64,000 nucleotides of DNA from Rhodanobacteraceae bacterium (GCA_009996615.1 JAACZU010000016.1:1-64000), one strand, 5' to 3'; positions 10,500 to 24,958 are shown, counted from the first letter of the stretch. Program-made: numbers and translations. Notes: a model not told the origin generated them from the sequence alone.

Positions 10500-12509
10500 G
10501 TGGAAGCCGGGATTGGGGATTGGGAATTCGGGATTCGTAGGAGATCGCACGCTTTGCCCAATCCCCAATCCCCATTCCCCAATCCCGGCTCCTCCGCCGA
10601 CCTGCTCGGCCCCGACGGCCCGTTCGCGCACGAGGTGCCCGGCTTCGCGCCGCGCGCCGCGCAGCAGGCGATGGCGGCGGCAGTCGAGGAGGCGATCGCC
10701 GAGCGGCAACTGCTGATCGCCGAGGCCGGCACCGGCACCGGCAAGACCTTCGCCTACCTCGTGCCGGCGCTCGCCTCGGGCCGGCGCGTGATCGTCTCGA
10801 CCGGCACCAAGGCGCTGCAGGACCAGCTGTTCCACCGCGACCTGCCGCGCGTGCGCAGCGCGCTCGGCGCGCGCCTGTCGGCCGCCCTGCTGAAGGGCCG
10901 CGCGAACTACCTGTGCCTGCACCGGCTCGAGCAGGCGCGCAAGGACGGCCGCTTCGGCAGCCGCGAGCAGGCCGCGCAGGTCGAGGCGATCCATGCGTGG
11001 TCGACGCGCACCGCCTCCGGCGACCGCGCCGAGATGGCCGAGGTGGCGGAGGATTCGCCGCTGTGGCCGCGCGTGACCTCGACCGCGGAGAACTGCCTCG
11101 GCGCCGACTGCCCGCAGTTCCACGACTGCTTCGTGGTCAAGGCGCGCCGCGCCGCGCAGGAGGCCGACCTCGTCGTCGTCAACCACCACCTGCTGTTCGC
11201 GGACCTGGCGATCAAGAAGGAGGGCTTCGGCGAGATCCTGCCCGGCGCGCATGCGTTCATCCTCGACGAGGCGCACCAGGTGCCCGAGCTGGCCGGGCAG
11301 TTCTTCTCGGTCAGCCTGTCGGCGCGCCAGCTGACCGAGCTGGCCACCGACGTGCTGGCCGAATGCGCCGGCGTGTCCGGCGCGCTGGCCGTGCTGCAGC
11401 CGCGGGTCGAGCCGCTGGCGCTGGCGGTCAAGCGCCTGCGCCTGGCGCTCGACCGCTTCCCGGCCAAGGGGCCGTTCCTCGCGATCGAGCGCGACGCCGA
11501 GGTCGAGCGCGAGCTGGCCGCGCTGCGCGATGCGCTCGATGCGCTGGCGAACGAGCTGGACAAGCACGCCGAGCGCAGCCGCGGCCTGGCCAGCGTCGGC
11601 GAGCGTGCGGCGCAGCACGCCGCGCGGCTGGCGCAGCTGACCGAGGGCGGCGCACGCGACGCGGTGCACTGGTACGAGTTGTCCGCGCACGGCTTCGCGT
11701 TCCATGCCACGCCGCTGGACCTCGCGCCGCCGCTGCGCGAGCTGCGCGAACAGAGTCGCGCCGCCTGGATCTTCACCTCGGCCACGCTCGCGGTTGGCGG
11801 CCGCTTCGACCACTTCGCGCGCCAGCTCGGCCTGGACGATCCGCACACGCTGTGCCTGGACAGCCCGTTCGACTACGCGCGGCAGGCGCTGGCCTACCTG
11901 CCGTCCGGGCTGCCCGATCCGGCCGCGCCGGACTACGTCGAGCGCGTGCTCGATGCGGTCGTGCCGGTGCTGGAAGCCTCGCGCGGCCGCGCGTTCCTGC
12001 TGTTCACCTCGCACCGCGCGCTGCGCCGCGCGGCCGAGCTGCTGCCCGCGCGCGTGCCGTTCCCGTTGTTCGTGCAGGGCACTGCGCCGCGGCATCAGCT
12101 GCTGACCGCGTTCCGCGCCTCCGGCAACGGCGTGCTGCTCGGCGCGGCGAGCTTCTGGGAAGGCGTCGACGTCGCCGGCGATGCGCTCAGCGTGGTGGTC
12201 ATCGACAAGCTGCCGTTCGCCGCGCCGGACGATCCGGTGCTGGTCGCGCGCCTGGACGCGCTGCGTGAAGCCGGCGCCAATCCGTTCACCGACTGGCAGG
12301 TGCCGAACGCGGTGATCGCGCTGAAGCAGGGCGCCGGCCGCCTGATCCGCGACGTGCACGACCGCGGCGTGCTGGTGCTGTGCGATCCGCGCCTGACCCG
12401 CCGCGGCTACGGCAAGCTGTTCCTCGCCAGCCTGCCGCCGCTGCCGCGCACGTGCGAGCTGGCCGACGTGGCGGCATTCTTTGCCGAGGCCGTGGCGCCG
12501 GCCGGATAG
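10500..12509 (+). CDS. ATP-dependent DNA helicase, YoaA/DinG family
   Basis: Walker A EAGTGTGKTFAYLVPAL, DEAH box (FILDEAHQVPE), GAASFWEGVDVAGDALSVVVIDKLPF, QGAGRLIRD; start codon lies inside a repeat. Confidence 0.87.
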   Translation: MEAGIGDWEFGIRRRSHALPNPQSPFPNPGSSADLLGPDGPFAHEVPGFAPRAAQQAMAAAVEEAIAERQLLIAEAGTGTGKTFAYLVPALASGRRVIVSTGTKALQDQLFHRDLPRVRSALGARLSAALLKGRANYLCLHRLEQARKDGRFGSREQAAQVEAIHAWSTRTASGDRAEMAEVAEDSPLWPRVTSTAENCLGADCPQFHDCFVVKARRAAQEADLVVVNHHLLFADLAIKKEGFGEILPGAHAFILDEAHQVPELAGQFFSVSLSARQLTELATDVLAECAGVSGALAVLQPRVEPLALAVKRLRLALDRFPAKGPFLAIERDAEVERELAALRDALDALANELDKHAERSRGLASVGERAAQHAARLAQLTEGGARDAVHWYELSAHGFAFHATPLDLAPPLRELREQSRAAWIFTSATLAVGGRFDHFARQLGLDDPHTLCLDSPFDYARQALAYLPSGLPDPAAPDYVERVLDAVVPVLEASRGRAFLLFTSHRALRRAAELLPARVPFPLFVQGTAPRHQLLTAFRASGNGVLLGAASFWEGVDVAGDALSVVVIDKLPFAAPDDPVLVARLDALREAGANPFTDWQVPNAVIALKQGAGRLIRDVHDRGVLVLCDPRLTRRGYGKLFLASLPPLPRTCELADVAAFFAEAVAPAG

Positions 12510-12601
12510 CCGGGTCCGCCCGGGCGACGGAGCACGTCGACGGGCTTGTTGACCTCGATGCCATGCTGCGAAGCAGCATCCGCTCGCGTATGCCGGCGTC
12601 C

Positions 12602-12631
12602 TTGGCGCCGGCTTTCGACCGATGCTATAAG
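12602..12631 (+). promoter_or_regulatory. putative sigma70-type promoter of protease 1 (TTGGCG-N18-TATAAG)
   Basis: Same TTGGCG-N18-TATAA arrangement and gatgctataa block as upstream of protease 2 (16717-16746). Confidence 0.5.
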
Positions 12632-12725
12632 AGGCTGCCGCTGAGCCTTGTTTCAGCGCATGTTCATCTTGTCCGTCCCGACGCGCACGCGGTTCCGCTG
12701 CGTAATCCGAAATGGGGAGAAGACG

Positions 12726-15700
12726 ATGGGGAAGTCGCTTCGATTCATGACGCTGTCCACGGCGATCGGTTTCGCCCTGGCCGGCGCGGGCCTTCACGGC
12801 TCCACCAATGCCGTTGCCGGAACGTACGCTCCGCCGCCTGCAACGAACCTGGAGGCGGCCGACGCAGACGGCGTGTACATCATCACGTACACCGAGGCCG
12901 GCCTGCTGAACTATGAGGGCGGCGTCGCCGGTATCGCCCGCACCGCCCCCAGCGCCGCCGGACAGAAGCTTGACCGCACCACGATCGCCGCGCACAGCTA
13001 CGAAGCCTGGCTCGAGGCCCAGCGCGAAGTGCATCGCGCGGCGATCGAGAGCCGGCTCGGACGGGTGCTCGAGGTCACCCATAGCTACGGCATCACCTTC
13101 AACGGCATCGCCACGCAGCTCACCGCGGACGAGGCGGCGAAGATCGCCGGCCTGCCGGGCGTCGCGTCGGTGCGTCCGGCCGGCATCTACCACCTCGATA
13201 CGTATCGCGGCCCGGCCTTCATCGGCGCCGACAAGATCTGGAACGGCAGCAGCACGCCGGGCGGTGTCGGCACCAAGGGCCAGGGCGTGAAGGTCGGTGT
13301 CATCGACGGCGGCGCGAACAGCGCGCATCCGTCGTTCGCCAACGACCCCGCCTGCGGCTTCAGCGCAGGCTTGCCGAAGCTGACCGCGCGCGACTGCAGC
13401 AGCAGTTCCGGCGGCATCTGCAACGGCTCCAACCCGGAGGCCAACCCGACCTACGGCCACGGCGTGCATACTGCCAGCACGGTCGCCGGCAACACGATCG
13501 ACAACACGGCCAGCCCGCCGCCGAGCCTGCCCAACGGCGTGACCATGTCCGGCGTGGCGCCGTGCGCGCAGGTGTTCCAGTACAAGGTGTGCGCCACCAA
13601 TTCGTGTGCGGGTGCCGACATCCTCGCCGGCATCCAGAACGCGATCGCCGACCAGGTCGACGCGATCAACTTCTCGATCTCTGGCGGCACCTCGCCGTGG
13701 TCGGACAACGACCGCCAGTTCCTCGACGCGGTCGGTGCGGGCATCTTCGTCGCCGCGTCCGCCGGCAACACGAGCACGACGATCACCAACCCGGTCGGCC
13801 AGGTCAACCACCGCGGTCCGTGGGTCATGACCGTCGCGGCGTCCACGCACGACCGCAAGATCGGCCCCGGCATGTCGCTGACGGGCCCCGGCGCGCCGCC
13901 GTCGGCGACGCAGAACATCCCGCTCAACCCGGGCAGCACCACGCCGGCGGCGTCGACGCCGAACTGGACCGGCAAGGCGGTCAAGACCTATCCGACCAAC
14001 ATCGAAGGCTGCACGGCGTCGGGTGGCATTCCGGCCGGCACCTTCACCGGCGCCGTCGCGGTGGTGCGCCGTGGTACCTGCCCGTTCACCGAGAAGATCA
14101 CCAACGCGTTCAATGCCGGCGCGGACATGGTCATCATCGGCAACAACCAGGCCGGTTCGCTGAACATGGACACGACCGGTGCGCCCAGCGTCCCGGCGTT
14201 CAGCATGGACCAGGCGTCGGGTGACGCGGTGATTGCGTTCGTCGCGGCCAATCCGTCAAGCACGACCGCCGACGTCGCGCCGATCACCAACGGCACGCGC
14301 CAGGGCGACGTGCTGGCGGACTTCAGCTTCCGCGGTCCGACACCGTCGCCGCTGGCTGACCTGACCAAGCCGGACATCACCGCCCCGGGCGTGGACATCT
14401 ACGCGGCGACCGATCCGGGCAGCGGCCAGTACCAGTTCATGAGCGGCACCTCGATGTCCGGCCCGCACGTGGCCGGCTCCGGCGCGCTGATGAAGGCCGT
14501 GCACCCGAACTGGACGCCGATGGAGATCCGCTCGGCGCTGATGATGACGGCCAAGCGCGACGGCTTCCAGGAGAACGGCACCACGCCGTGGAACATCGAC
14601 GACGTCGGCAGCGGCCGCGTCGACGTGGCCAAGGCTGCCATGGCCGGCCTGACGATGGACGAAACCAAGGCGAACTTCCTGGCGGCCAATCCGTCCGGCG
14701 GCACGATCAACGTCAAGGAACTGAACGTCGCGTCGCTGCGCAACATGGCGTGCACCGGCACGTGCTCGTGGACGCGCAAGGTCAAGAACCGCCTGGCGAT
14801 CACCGGCAGCTGGAGCATCGCCGCCACCACCGACCCGAGCTTCACCGTCACGGCCACGCCGTCGACGTTCAATCTCGCGCCGGGGGCGGAGCAGACGATC
14901 ACGTTCACGGCCACGCCGACCCAGAACATCACCGCCGTCAAGTTCGGCTACATCACGTTGACCGAGGCAGGTAGCGCCTCGCCGCAGCAGCACATCACGG
15001 TGGCGCTCAAGGGCACCAGCGCGACGACCTATACGGTCGGCGGCACGGTCAGCGGCCTCACCGGCACGGGCCTGGTGCTCAAGCTCAACGGCGGCAGCGA
15101 CCTGTCGGTCAGCGCGAACGGCGCGTTCACGTTCGCCGGAGGCCTGACCACCGGCACGGCCTACACGGTCACCGTTGGCACGCAGCCGACCGGCCAGGTC
15201 TGCACGGTGGCCAACGGCACCGGCACGATCGCGAGCGCCAACGTGACCAATGTCGCCGTGACCTGCGCGGTGGCTGCGACCTACACGGTCGGTGGCACGG
15301 TCGGCGGGCTCACCGGCACGGGCCTGAAACTCAAGCTGAATGGCGGCAGCGACCTGTCGATCAGCGCGAACGGCGCGTTCACGTTCCCCGGCGGCCTGAC
15401 CACCGGCACGGCCTACGTGGTGACCGTTGGCACGCAGCCGAGTGGGCAGACCTGCACGGTGGCCAACGGCTCGGGCACGATCGGCAGCGCCAACGTGACC
15501 AACGTGACGGTCACGTGCAGCAGCGCCAGTACGACCTATACGGTCGGTGGCCGCGTGCGCGGCATGACCGGCAGCGGCCTGGTGCTGCAGCTCAATGGCA
15601 GTACGACGCTGCCGATGAGCGCGAACGGCCTGTTCGTGTTCACCGGCGGCCTGCCCGACGGCACGGCCTATGCCGTCACGGTCGCCACGCAGCCGACGTC

Positions 15701-16448
15701 GACCCCGCCGCAGGCCTGCACGGTCGCCAACGGCAGCGGCACGATCGCCGGCGCCAACGTGACCAACGTCGAGGTGACCTGCGCCAACACCATCACCGAC
15801 CGCATCTTCCAGGACGGCTTCGAAGGTTCGGGCGGGCCGGCGGCTGCCTTCAGCGAAAACTTCGATGCCTATGCGGCCGGCGGCAACGTGCACGGCCAGG
15901 GTGGCTGGAAGGGCTGGGGCAACGATCCGGCCGCGGGCGCCACGGTGGTGACCGCGCAGAGCGCAAGCGCGCCGAACTCGATCGAGATCAAGGGAGCCAG
16001 CGACCTGATCCACGAGTTCTCGCAGCTCACCAGCGGCTCGTGGACGATCACCGCCAAGCAGTACATCCCGAGTACGTTCACGGGGCAGTCCTACTTCATC
16101 TTCGAGAACGTGTACTCGGACACCGACACGAGCGTCATCAGCTGGTCGACGCAGGTCGTCTTCGACGGCGCGACCAACCAGCTCGGCAACGAGTCCGGCG
16201 CCGCCAGCCCGTTCACCGCGTCGCTGGTGAAGGGCCGCTGGGTTGACCTGAAGCTGGTGGTCGACCTGGACAACGACGTGCAGACGTTCTGGTACGACGG
16301 CGTGCAGATGTATTCGGGCTCGTGGACGAACCAGTTCCCCGGCCAGGACGTGCCGGGCAGCCGTGCCATCGGTTCGATCGACCTGTTCGCCAACGGTGCG
16401 AGCGCGGTCTACTACGACGACATCAAGATCGTTCCGAGCACGCCTTGA
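12726..16448 (+). CDS. secreted S8 family serine peptidase with PA-like insert and three YTVGG repeat modules
   Basis: Signal peptide; triad motifs VGVIDGGANSAHPS, GHGVHTASTVAGN, GTSMSGPHVAGSGAL; three ~84-aa modules; DRIFQDGFEG; C-terminal beta-rich domain. Confidence 0.9.
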   Translation: MGKSLRFMTLSTAIGFALAGAGLHGSTNAVAGTYAPPPATNLEAADADGVYIITYTEAGLLNYEGGVAGIARTAPSAAGQKLDRTTIAAHSYEAWLEAQREVHRAAIESRLGRVLEVTHSYGITFNGIATQLTADEAAKIAGLPGVASVRPAGIYHLDTYRGPAFIGADKIWNGSSTPGGVGTKGQGVKVGVIDGGANSAHPSFANDPACGFSAGLPKLTARDCSSSSGGICNGSNPEANPTYGHGVHTASTVAGNTIDNTASPPPSLPNGVTMSGVAPCAQVFQYKVCATNSCAGADILAGIQNAIADQVDAINFSISGGTSPWSDNDRQFLDAVGAGIFVAASAGNTSTTITNPVGQVNHRGPWVMTVAASTHDRKIGPGMSLTGPGAPPSATQNIPLNPGSTTPAASTPNWTGKAVKTYPTNIEGCTASGGIPAGTFTGAVAVVRRGTCPFTEKITNAFNAGADMVIIGNNQAGSLNMDTTGAPSVPAFSMDQASGDAVIAFVAANPSSTTADVAPITNGTRQGDVLADFSFRGPTPSPLADLTKPDITAPGVDIYAATDPGSGQYQFMSGTSMSGPHVAGSGALMKAVHPNWTPMEIRSALMMTAKRDGFQENGTTPWNIDDVGSGRVDVAKAAMAGLTMDETKANFLAANPSGGTINVKELNVASLRNMACTGTCSWTRKVKNRLAITGSWSIAATTDPSFTVTATPSTFNLAPGAEQTITFTATPTQNITAVKFGYITLTEAGSASPQQHITVALKGTSATTYTVGGTVSGLTGTGLVLKLNGGSDLSVSANGAFTFAGGLTTGTAYTVTVGTQPTGQVCTVANGTGTIASANVTNVAVTCAVAATYTVGGTVGGLTGTGLKLKLNGGSDLSISANGAFTFPGGLTTGTAYVVTVGTQPSGQTCTVANGSGTIGSANVTNVTVTCSSASTTYTVGGRVRGMTGSGLVLQLNGSTTLPMSANGLFVFTGGLPDGTAYAVTVATQPTSTPPQACTVANGSGTIAGANVTNVEVTCANTITDRIFQDGFEGSGGPAAAFSENFDAYAAGGNVHGQGGWKGWGNDPAAGATVVTAQSASAPNSIEIKGASDLIHEFSQLTSGSWTITAKQYIPSTFTGQSYFIFENVYSDTDTSVISWSTQVVFDGATNQLGNESGAASPFTASLVKGRWVDLKLVVDLDNDVQTFWYDGVQMYSGSWTNQFPGQDVPGSRAIGSIDLFANGASAVYYDDIKIVPSTP

Positions 16449-16510
16449 GCAGCCACGCTTCCGGCCCGGCATGCCGGGCCGGAAGCGTGCCGGCGACCTT
16501 CGATCCCTCG

Positions 16511-16543
16511 ACGCGACGCCTGCAGGCGTCGCGTTTTTTTTTT
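16511..16543 (+). terminator. Rho-independent terminator after protease 1
   Basis: GCGACGCCTGCAGGCGTCGC stem followed by a T10 tract. Confidence 0.85.
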
Positions 16544-16716
16544 GGTTTTTCCCTCCGCCGCGGACGCGGCTTCCAGGCTGTGACGGCTCAGCGCTACGGT
16601 CGCGGCGATTGCCCGCCGCCCATGCTTCGAGGGAGGACCAGGCGTTGCCATTTCCCGCGCCCCGTTGCGCGCCGCGAATGTTGCACGACAACATTCGTAT
16701 ACGTATGTAAACGCGC

Positions 16717-16746
16717 TTGGCGTCACGGTGATGACGATGCTATAAC
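16717..16746 (+). promoter_or_regulatory. putative sigma70-type promoter of protease 2 (TTGGCG-N18-TATAAC)
   Basis: Conserved with the block upstream of protease 1. Confidence 0.5.
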
Positions 16747-16865
16747 GAACCGCTGTCAGCCATCTTTCAGCACTCATTCATCTTGTTCGAATCGCAGGTA
16801 AGGGGCCTTGTGAGGGGCCCCTTGCATGCTCGGGCAGAGCGCAGCAACAGCAATTGGAGATCAGG

Positions 16866-20666
<3,801 letters not shown>

Positions 20667-20690
20667 TCTGTAAATTCTGATGTCTGCTTC

Positions 20691-20720
20691 AAGGGCCTCC
20701 TTCGGGAGGCCCTTTTTTTT
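20691..20720 (+). terminator. Rho-independent terminator after protease 2
   Basis: AGGGCCTCCTTCGGGAGGCCCTTTTTTTT. Confidence 0.9.
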
Positions 20721-20889
20721 GTAGCCGTGCCGGCGACTGGCCAATGTTGGCGCGCAGGGCGGAGTCCGCCATCTGCTGCTTGCCGGCGCCCCCGTGGACG
20801 GTGGCGCTCCGCGCGTGGCTGCGCTACCGTCGGCGCACGCGTCGGCGCGTTGCCGACGCAACATTCGCAATCCCGGGGAGGGGAATCAG

Positions 20890-23800
20890 ATGAAACGCTT
20901 GTTCAACCGCGGCGGCGGCCGTCGGGGGCACCGCCCGTGCCTGTCGATCGGTCGCGCCATGGCGGCAGCCGCACTGTGCCTCGGCCTGGCCGTTCAATCG
21001 GCGTCGGCCGTCCAGCCGGCCGCATCCGATCCATTGGTGCGCATCACGCCGGCGCGTGCGTTCCTCGCGCCCGAGCTCGACGTGAAGCCCGACCTGGAGC
21101 CGAGCGTCGCGCTCGCCGTCGGCCGCTACGTGCCGATGAAGCCGGGTGCGCAGGCGTTCCTGCAGCGCGCGGGCGGCGAGTGGGAGTTGCGCTGGGACCG
21201 GCGCACGGACCGTCCGAACCTGCTCCAGGGCAGCGGCATCGCGCTGCTGCCGGGCAAGGGCAACTCGCTGACCAACGCCAGCCTTGGCCTCGCGCCGGGC
21301 GCGGCCATCGACCTTGCGACCGTGGAGGCGCGCCTGAGCGCCTTCGTCGCGGCGAACGAGGACCTGCTGCAGACGCGCGGGCTCGAGTTCCGCCTCGATC
21401 CCGACGCCAGCACGCCGTACGGCGACGGCGGCACGCACTGGTTCATCGAGCTCGCGCAGTACGCCGGCGGCGTGCGCGTGGACCGCGCGCACCTGTTCTT
21501 CCGGCTCTCGCACGGCAACATCGTGCAGTTCGGCGAGGAGCTGGTCGCGCCGGTGCGCATCGACACGCGCCCGTCGATCAGCAGCACCGACGCGTTCAAG
21601 GCGGCGTGGCAGCAGCTGGCGTTCCCGGCCGGCGCACGCATCGGCGAGACGGTCGAGGCCGGCGAGCTGCTGGTGCTGCCGACCGCACCGGCCGGCGAGC
21701 CGACGAACGAGGCCTGGAACGGTCCGAGCGGCGCCGGTTACGCGCACCGGCTGGCCTGGCGCTTCGTGTTCCGCATCGACGGCGACGACGCGACCTGGGA
21801 AGTGTTGTTCGACGCACACGCGAAGTCGGTCATCGCGGTGCGCGACCTGACCGTGAATGCCGCGGCGACCGTGACCGGCGGCGTCTACCCGACCACGAAC
21901 ACCGATCCGGAAGTCGTCGTGCCGATGCCGTTCGCATCGGTCACCAATGGCACCGCCAAGGTCACCGACGCGTTCGGCGTCTACGACTACTCCGGTGGCA
22001 GCGCGACGGTCGCGTTGAGCGGCAAGTACTTCAAGATGGCCGACAACTGCGGCTCGATCTCGCTGGCGAACTCGACCGACGGCAACCTCGCCCTCGGCAC
22101 CAGCGGCGGCACCGACTGCACCACGCCCGGCGTCGGCGGCGCCGGCAACACGCATGCCTCGCGCACCGGCTTCTACCACCTGACCAACATCAACCGGAAG
22201 GCGGTGACGTTCTTCCCGGCCAACACCTGGCTGGCGAGCACGGTCACCGCCAACATGAACGTCAACCAGACCTGCAACGCGAACTGGAACGGCAGCACGC
22301 TGAACTTCTTCAAGTCCGGCGGCGGCTGCTCCAATACCGGCGAGATCGCCGCGGTGTTCCTGCACGAGTGGGGCCACGGCATGGACACCAACACCGGCGG
22401 CGCGCCGTCGGAGAAGGGCAGCGGTGAAGCGGTCGGCGACACGTTCGCGTTCCTCGAGACCAAGGACGCCTGCATCGGCAAGAACTTCATTCCCGGACAG
22501 CCCTGCTACAACTGCGACGCGACCTGCACCGGCGTGCGCGACGTCAAGGCGTTCAGCACGCGCGGCGCGGCGACGATCGCCAAGCCATCCACGATCACCG
22601 CAACGACCGGCGCTGCGTGCGCGCGCTGGTCGTGTCCGTACCTGAGCCAAGGCATCACGCCGTACCAGGGGCCGATGGGCTACGAAGGCCATTGCGAAAG
22701 CTATATCGCCAGTTCGGCCAACTGGGACCTGACCCAGGCGCTGATCGACAAGTACGGCGCGACCCAGGGCTGGCAGCAGATGGACAAGATCTGGTACGGC
22801 TCGCTGGTGCCGAGCAAGAGCGCCTACCAGGTGGTGTCGGGCGGCACCTGCAACATCAACGCGACCGTCAACGGCTGCGGCTCGAGCAACTGGTACACGG
22901 TGTTCCTCGCCGCCGACGACGATGACGGCAACCTCGCCAACGGCACGCCGAACGCCTGCCGCATCTGGGACGCGTTCGATGCGCACGGCATCGCCTGCGG
23001 CACGCGGCCGGTGTGCAGCGCCGACGCGCCCGATTTCGGCATCAGCGTGCCGAATCCGGCACAGAGCGCCTGCGCGCCAGGCAGTGCGAGCTACACGATC
23101 GACATCGCCAGCCAGATGGGCTTCACCAGCCCGGTGGCGCTCGCCGCCACCGGCCTGCCGGCCGGAGCCACGGCCGGTTTCGTGCCGAATCCGGTCGTGC
23201 CGGGGAACAGCGCGACGCTGACCCTGAGCGCGGGCGCCGGCGCCGCTGCCGGCAGCTACACGATCACCGTCGCCGGCACGGCCAGCGGCAGTCCGGGGCA
23301 TTCGGTGCCGGTGCAGTTGAACCTGAGCGTCGGCGTGCCGGCCACGCCGACCCTGACCGCGCCGGCGAACGGCGCGACCGGCACCGCGCGCCAGCCGGTG
23401 CTGAGCTGGAGCGCCGACCCGGCCGCGGTCGGCTACACGATCGAGATCGCGAGCGACGCGGCGTTCACGAGCATCGTGCAGAGCGGTACGTCGACTGCGG
23501 CGACGTGGACGCCGACCACGCCGTTGGCGCCGATGACGACCTACTACTGGCGCGTGCGCGCGAACAGCCCGTGCGGCAACAGCGCGGTGTCCGCGGTGTT
23601 CGCGTTCACGACCGGTGTCACGTTCCCCGAACCGTACTGCACGGTGGCGTTCCCGAGCGCGGTCGAGCCGATCACGCGCGTGAAGATCGGCGGCATCGAC
23701 AACCCGAGCAGCGCGACGGTCGGCGGCTCGCCGGCCCTCGAGGATTTCACCGGCATCATCGGCTCGCTGACGGCCGGCGCGAACGCCGCGATCGCGATCG

Positions 23801-24900
23801 AGGGCAACACCGCCGGCAACTTCACGACCTACGTCTCGGCCTATATCGACTGGAACCGCAACGGCACCTTCGATGCCGGCGAGAAGTACGACATCGGCAC
23901 GATCGCCAACTCGACCGGCACCGACGGCAAGCAGGCGACCGGCACGATCGCGGTCCCGGCCGGTGCGCTCGCCGGCAACACGCGCCTGCGCGTGATCAAG
24001 AAGTACTCCAGCACGGTCGCTTATCCGGATGCGTGCAACACGGCCGGCTACGGGCAGGCGGAGGACTATACGGTCACGGTGGCTGCCGGCGGCTCGACCT
24101 ATACGGTCGGTGGCACGGTCAGCGGCCTGACCGGCACGGGCCTGACGCTCAAGCTCAACGGCGACAGCGACCTGGCAATCGCCGCGGACGGCGCGTTCAC
24201 GTTCGTCGGCGGCCTGACCAGCGGCAGCGCATACGCGGTCACGGTCGGCACGCAGCCGACCGGCCAGACCTGCACGGTCGCCAATGGCAGCGGCACGATC
24301 GGCTCGGCCAACGTCACCAACGTCGCGGTGACCTGCGCGGCGGTGGCGACCTATACGGTCGGCGGTACGGTCAGCGGCCTGACCGGCACGGGCCTGACGC
24401 TCAAGCTCAACGGCGACAGCGACCTGGCAATCGCCGCGGACGGCGCGTTCACGTTCGTCGGCGGCCTGACCAGCGGCAGCGCATACGCGGTCACGGTCGG
24501 CACGCAGCCGACCGGCCAGACCTGCACGGTCGCCAATGGCAGCGGCACGATCGGCTCGGCCAACGTGACCAACGTCGCGGTGACCTGCGCCGGCATGCCG
24601 CCGCAGAACTACACGATCGGCGGTCGCGTCACCGGCCTGACCACGGCGGGTCTGGTGTTGCAGCTCAACGGCGGCCAGACCGTGACGATGAACGCGAACG
24701 GCTTGTATGCGTTCGCGCCAGGGCTGCCGTCGGGCGCGACGTATGAGGTGACGGTACTGACCCAGCCGGCCGCCCAGACCTGCACGGTCGCCAACGCCAG
24801 CGGTACGATGGGCAGCGCCAACGTGACCAACGTCGATGTCGCCTGCGCCGCCACGATCGTCGATCTGATCTTCACGGACGGCTTCGAAGGCACGCCGTAA
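20890..24900 (+). CDS. secreted zinc metalloprotease (HEWGH) with Fn3-like, GEVED-like and YTVGG repeat modules
   Basis: Signal peptide; VFLHEWGHGMDTNTGG zinc motif; GIDNPSS..YIDWNRNGTFDAGEKYDIGT GEVED-like segment; tandem modules; C-terminal IVDLIFTDGFEGTP. Confidence 0.78.
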   Translation: MKRLFNRGGGRRGHRPCLSIGRAMAAAALCLGLAVQSASAVQPAASDPLVRITPARAFLAPELDVKPDLEPSVALAVGRYVPMKPGAQAFLQRAGGEWELRWDRRTDRPNLLQGSGIALLPGKGNSLTNASLGLAPGAAIDLATVEARLSAFVAANEDLLQTRGLEFRLDPDASTPYGDGGTHWFIELAQYAGGVRVDRAHLFFRLSHGNIVQFGEELVAPVRIDTRPSISSTDAFKAAWQQLAFPAGARIGETVEAGELLVLPTAPAGEPTNEAWNGPSGAGYAHRLAWRFVFRIDGDDATWEVLFDAHAKSVIAVRDLTVNAAATVTGGVYPTTNTDPEVVVPMPFASVTNGTAKVTDAFGVYDYSGGSATVALSGKYFKMADNCGSISLANSTDGNLALGTSGGTDCTTPGVGGAGNTHASRTGFYHLTNINRKAVTFFPANTWLASTVTANMNVNQTCNANWNGSTLNFFKSGGGCSNTGEIAAVFLHEWGHGMDTNTGGAPSEKGSGEAVGDTFAFLETKDACIGKNFIPGQPCYNCDATCTGVRDVKAFSTRGAATIAKPSTITATTGAACARWSCPYLSQGITPYQGPMGYEGHCESYIASSANWDLTQALIDKYGATQGWQQMDKIWYGSLVPSKSAYQVVSGGTCNINATVNGCGSSNWYTVFLAADDDDGNLANGTPNACRIWDAFDAHGIACGTRPVCSADAPDFGISVPNPAQSACAPGSASYTIDIASQMGFTSPVALAATGLPAGATAGFVPNPVVPGNSATLTLSAGAGAAAGSYTITVAGTASGSPGHSVPVQLNLSVGVPATPTLTAPANGATGTARQPVLSWSADPAAVGYTIEIASDAAFTSIVQSGTSTAATWTPTTPLAPMTTYYWRVRANSPCGNSAVSAVFAFTTGVTFPEPYCTVAFPSAVEPITRVKIGGIDNPSSATVGGSPALEDFTGIIGSLTAGANAAIAIEGNTAGNFTTYVSAYIDWNRNGTFDAGEKYDIGTIANSTGTDGKQATGTIAVPAGALAGNTRLRVIKKYSSTVAYPDACNTAGYGQAEDYTVTVAAGGSTYTVGGTVSGLTGTGLTLKLNGDSDLAIAADGAFTFVGGLTSGSAYAVTVGTQPTGQTCTVANGSGTIGSANVTNVAVTCAAVATYTVGGTVSGLTGTGLTLKLNGDSDLAIAADGAFTFVGGLTSGSAYAVTVGTQPTGQTCTVANGSGTIGSANVTNVAVTCAGMPPQNYTIGGRVTGLTTAGLVLQLNGGQTVTMNANGLYAFAPGLPSGATYEVTVLTQPAAQTCTVANASGTMGSANVTNVDVACAATIVDLIFTDGFEGTP
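24097..24590 (+). repeat. two near-identical tandem 252-bp coding modules
   Basis: acctatacggtcgg...gtgacctgcg begins at 24097 and again at 24349 with only a few substitutions. Confidence 0.9.
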
Positions 24901-24928
24901 CGCGCCTCAGCAGGTTGTTGCGGTTTTT

Positions 24929-24958
24929 CAGGGCCGGCTCTTCGGGGCCGGCCTTTTC
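24929..24958 (+). terminator. Rho-independent terminator after the metalloprotease gene
   Basis: GGGCCGGCTCTTCGGGGCCGGCCTTTTC. Confidence 0.7.

Noticed and set aside
15028-15790. Periodic ~250-bp repeats as a mobile or CRISPR-type array
   Set aside because: They are in-frame protein modules within the S8 protease.
16455-16488. acgcttccggcccggcatgccgggccggaagcgt as the main protease 1 terminator
   Set aside because: Perfect palindrome but no T tract; the following T10-tailed hairpin (16511-16543) is the better terminator.
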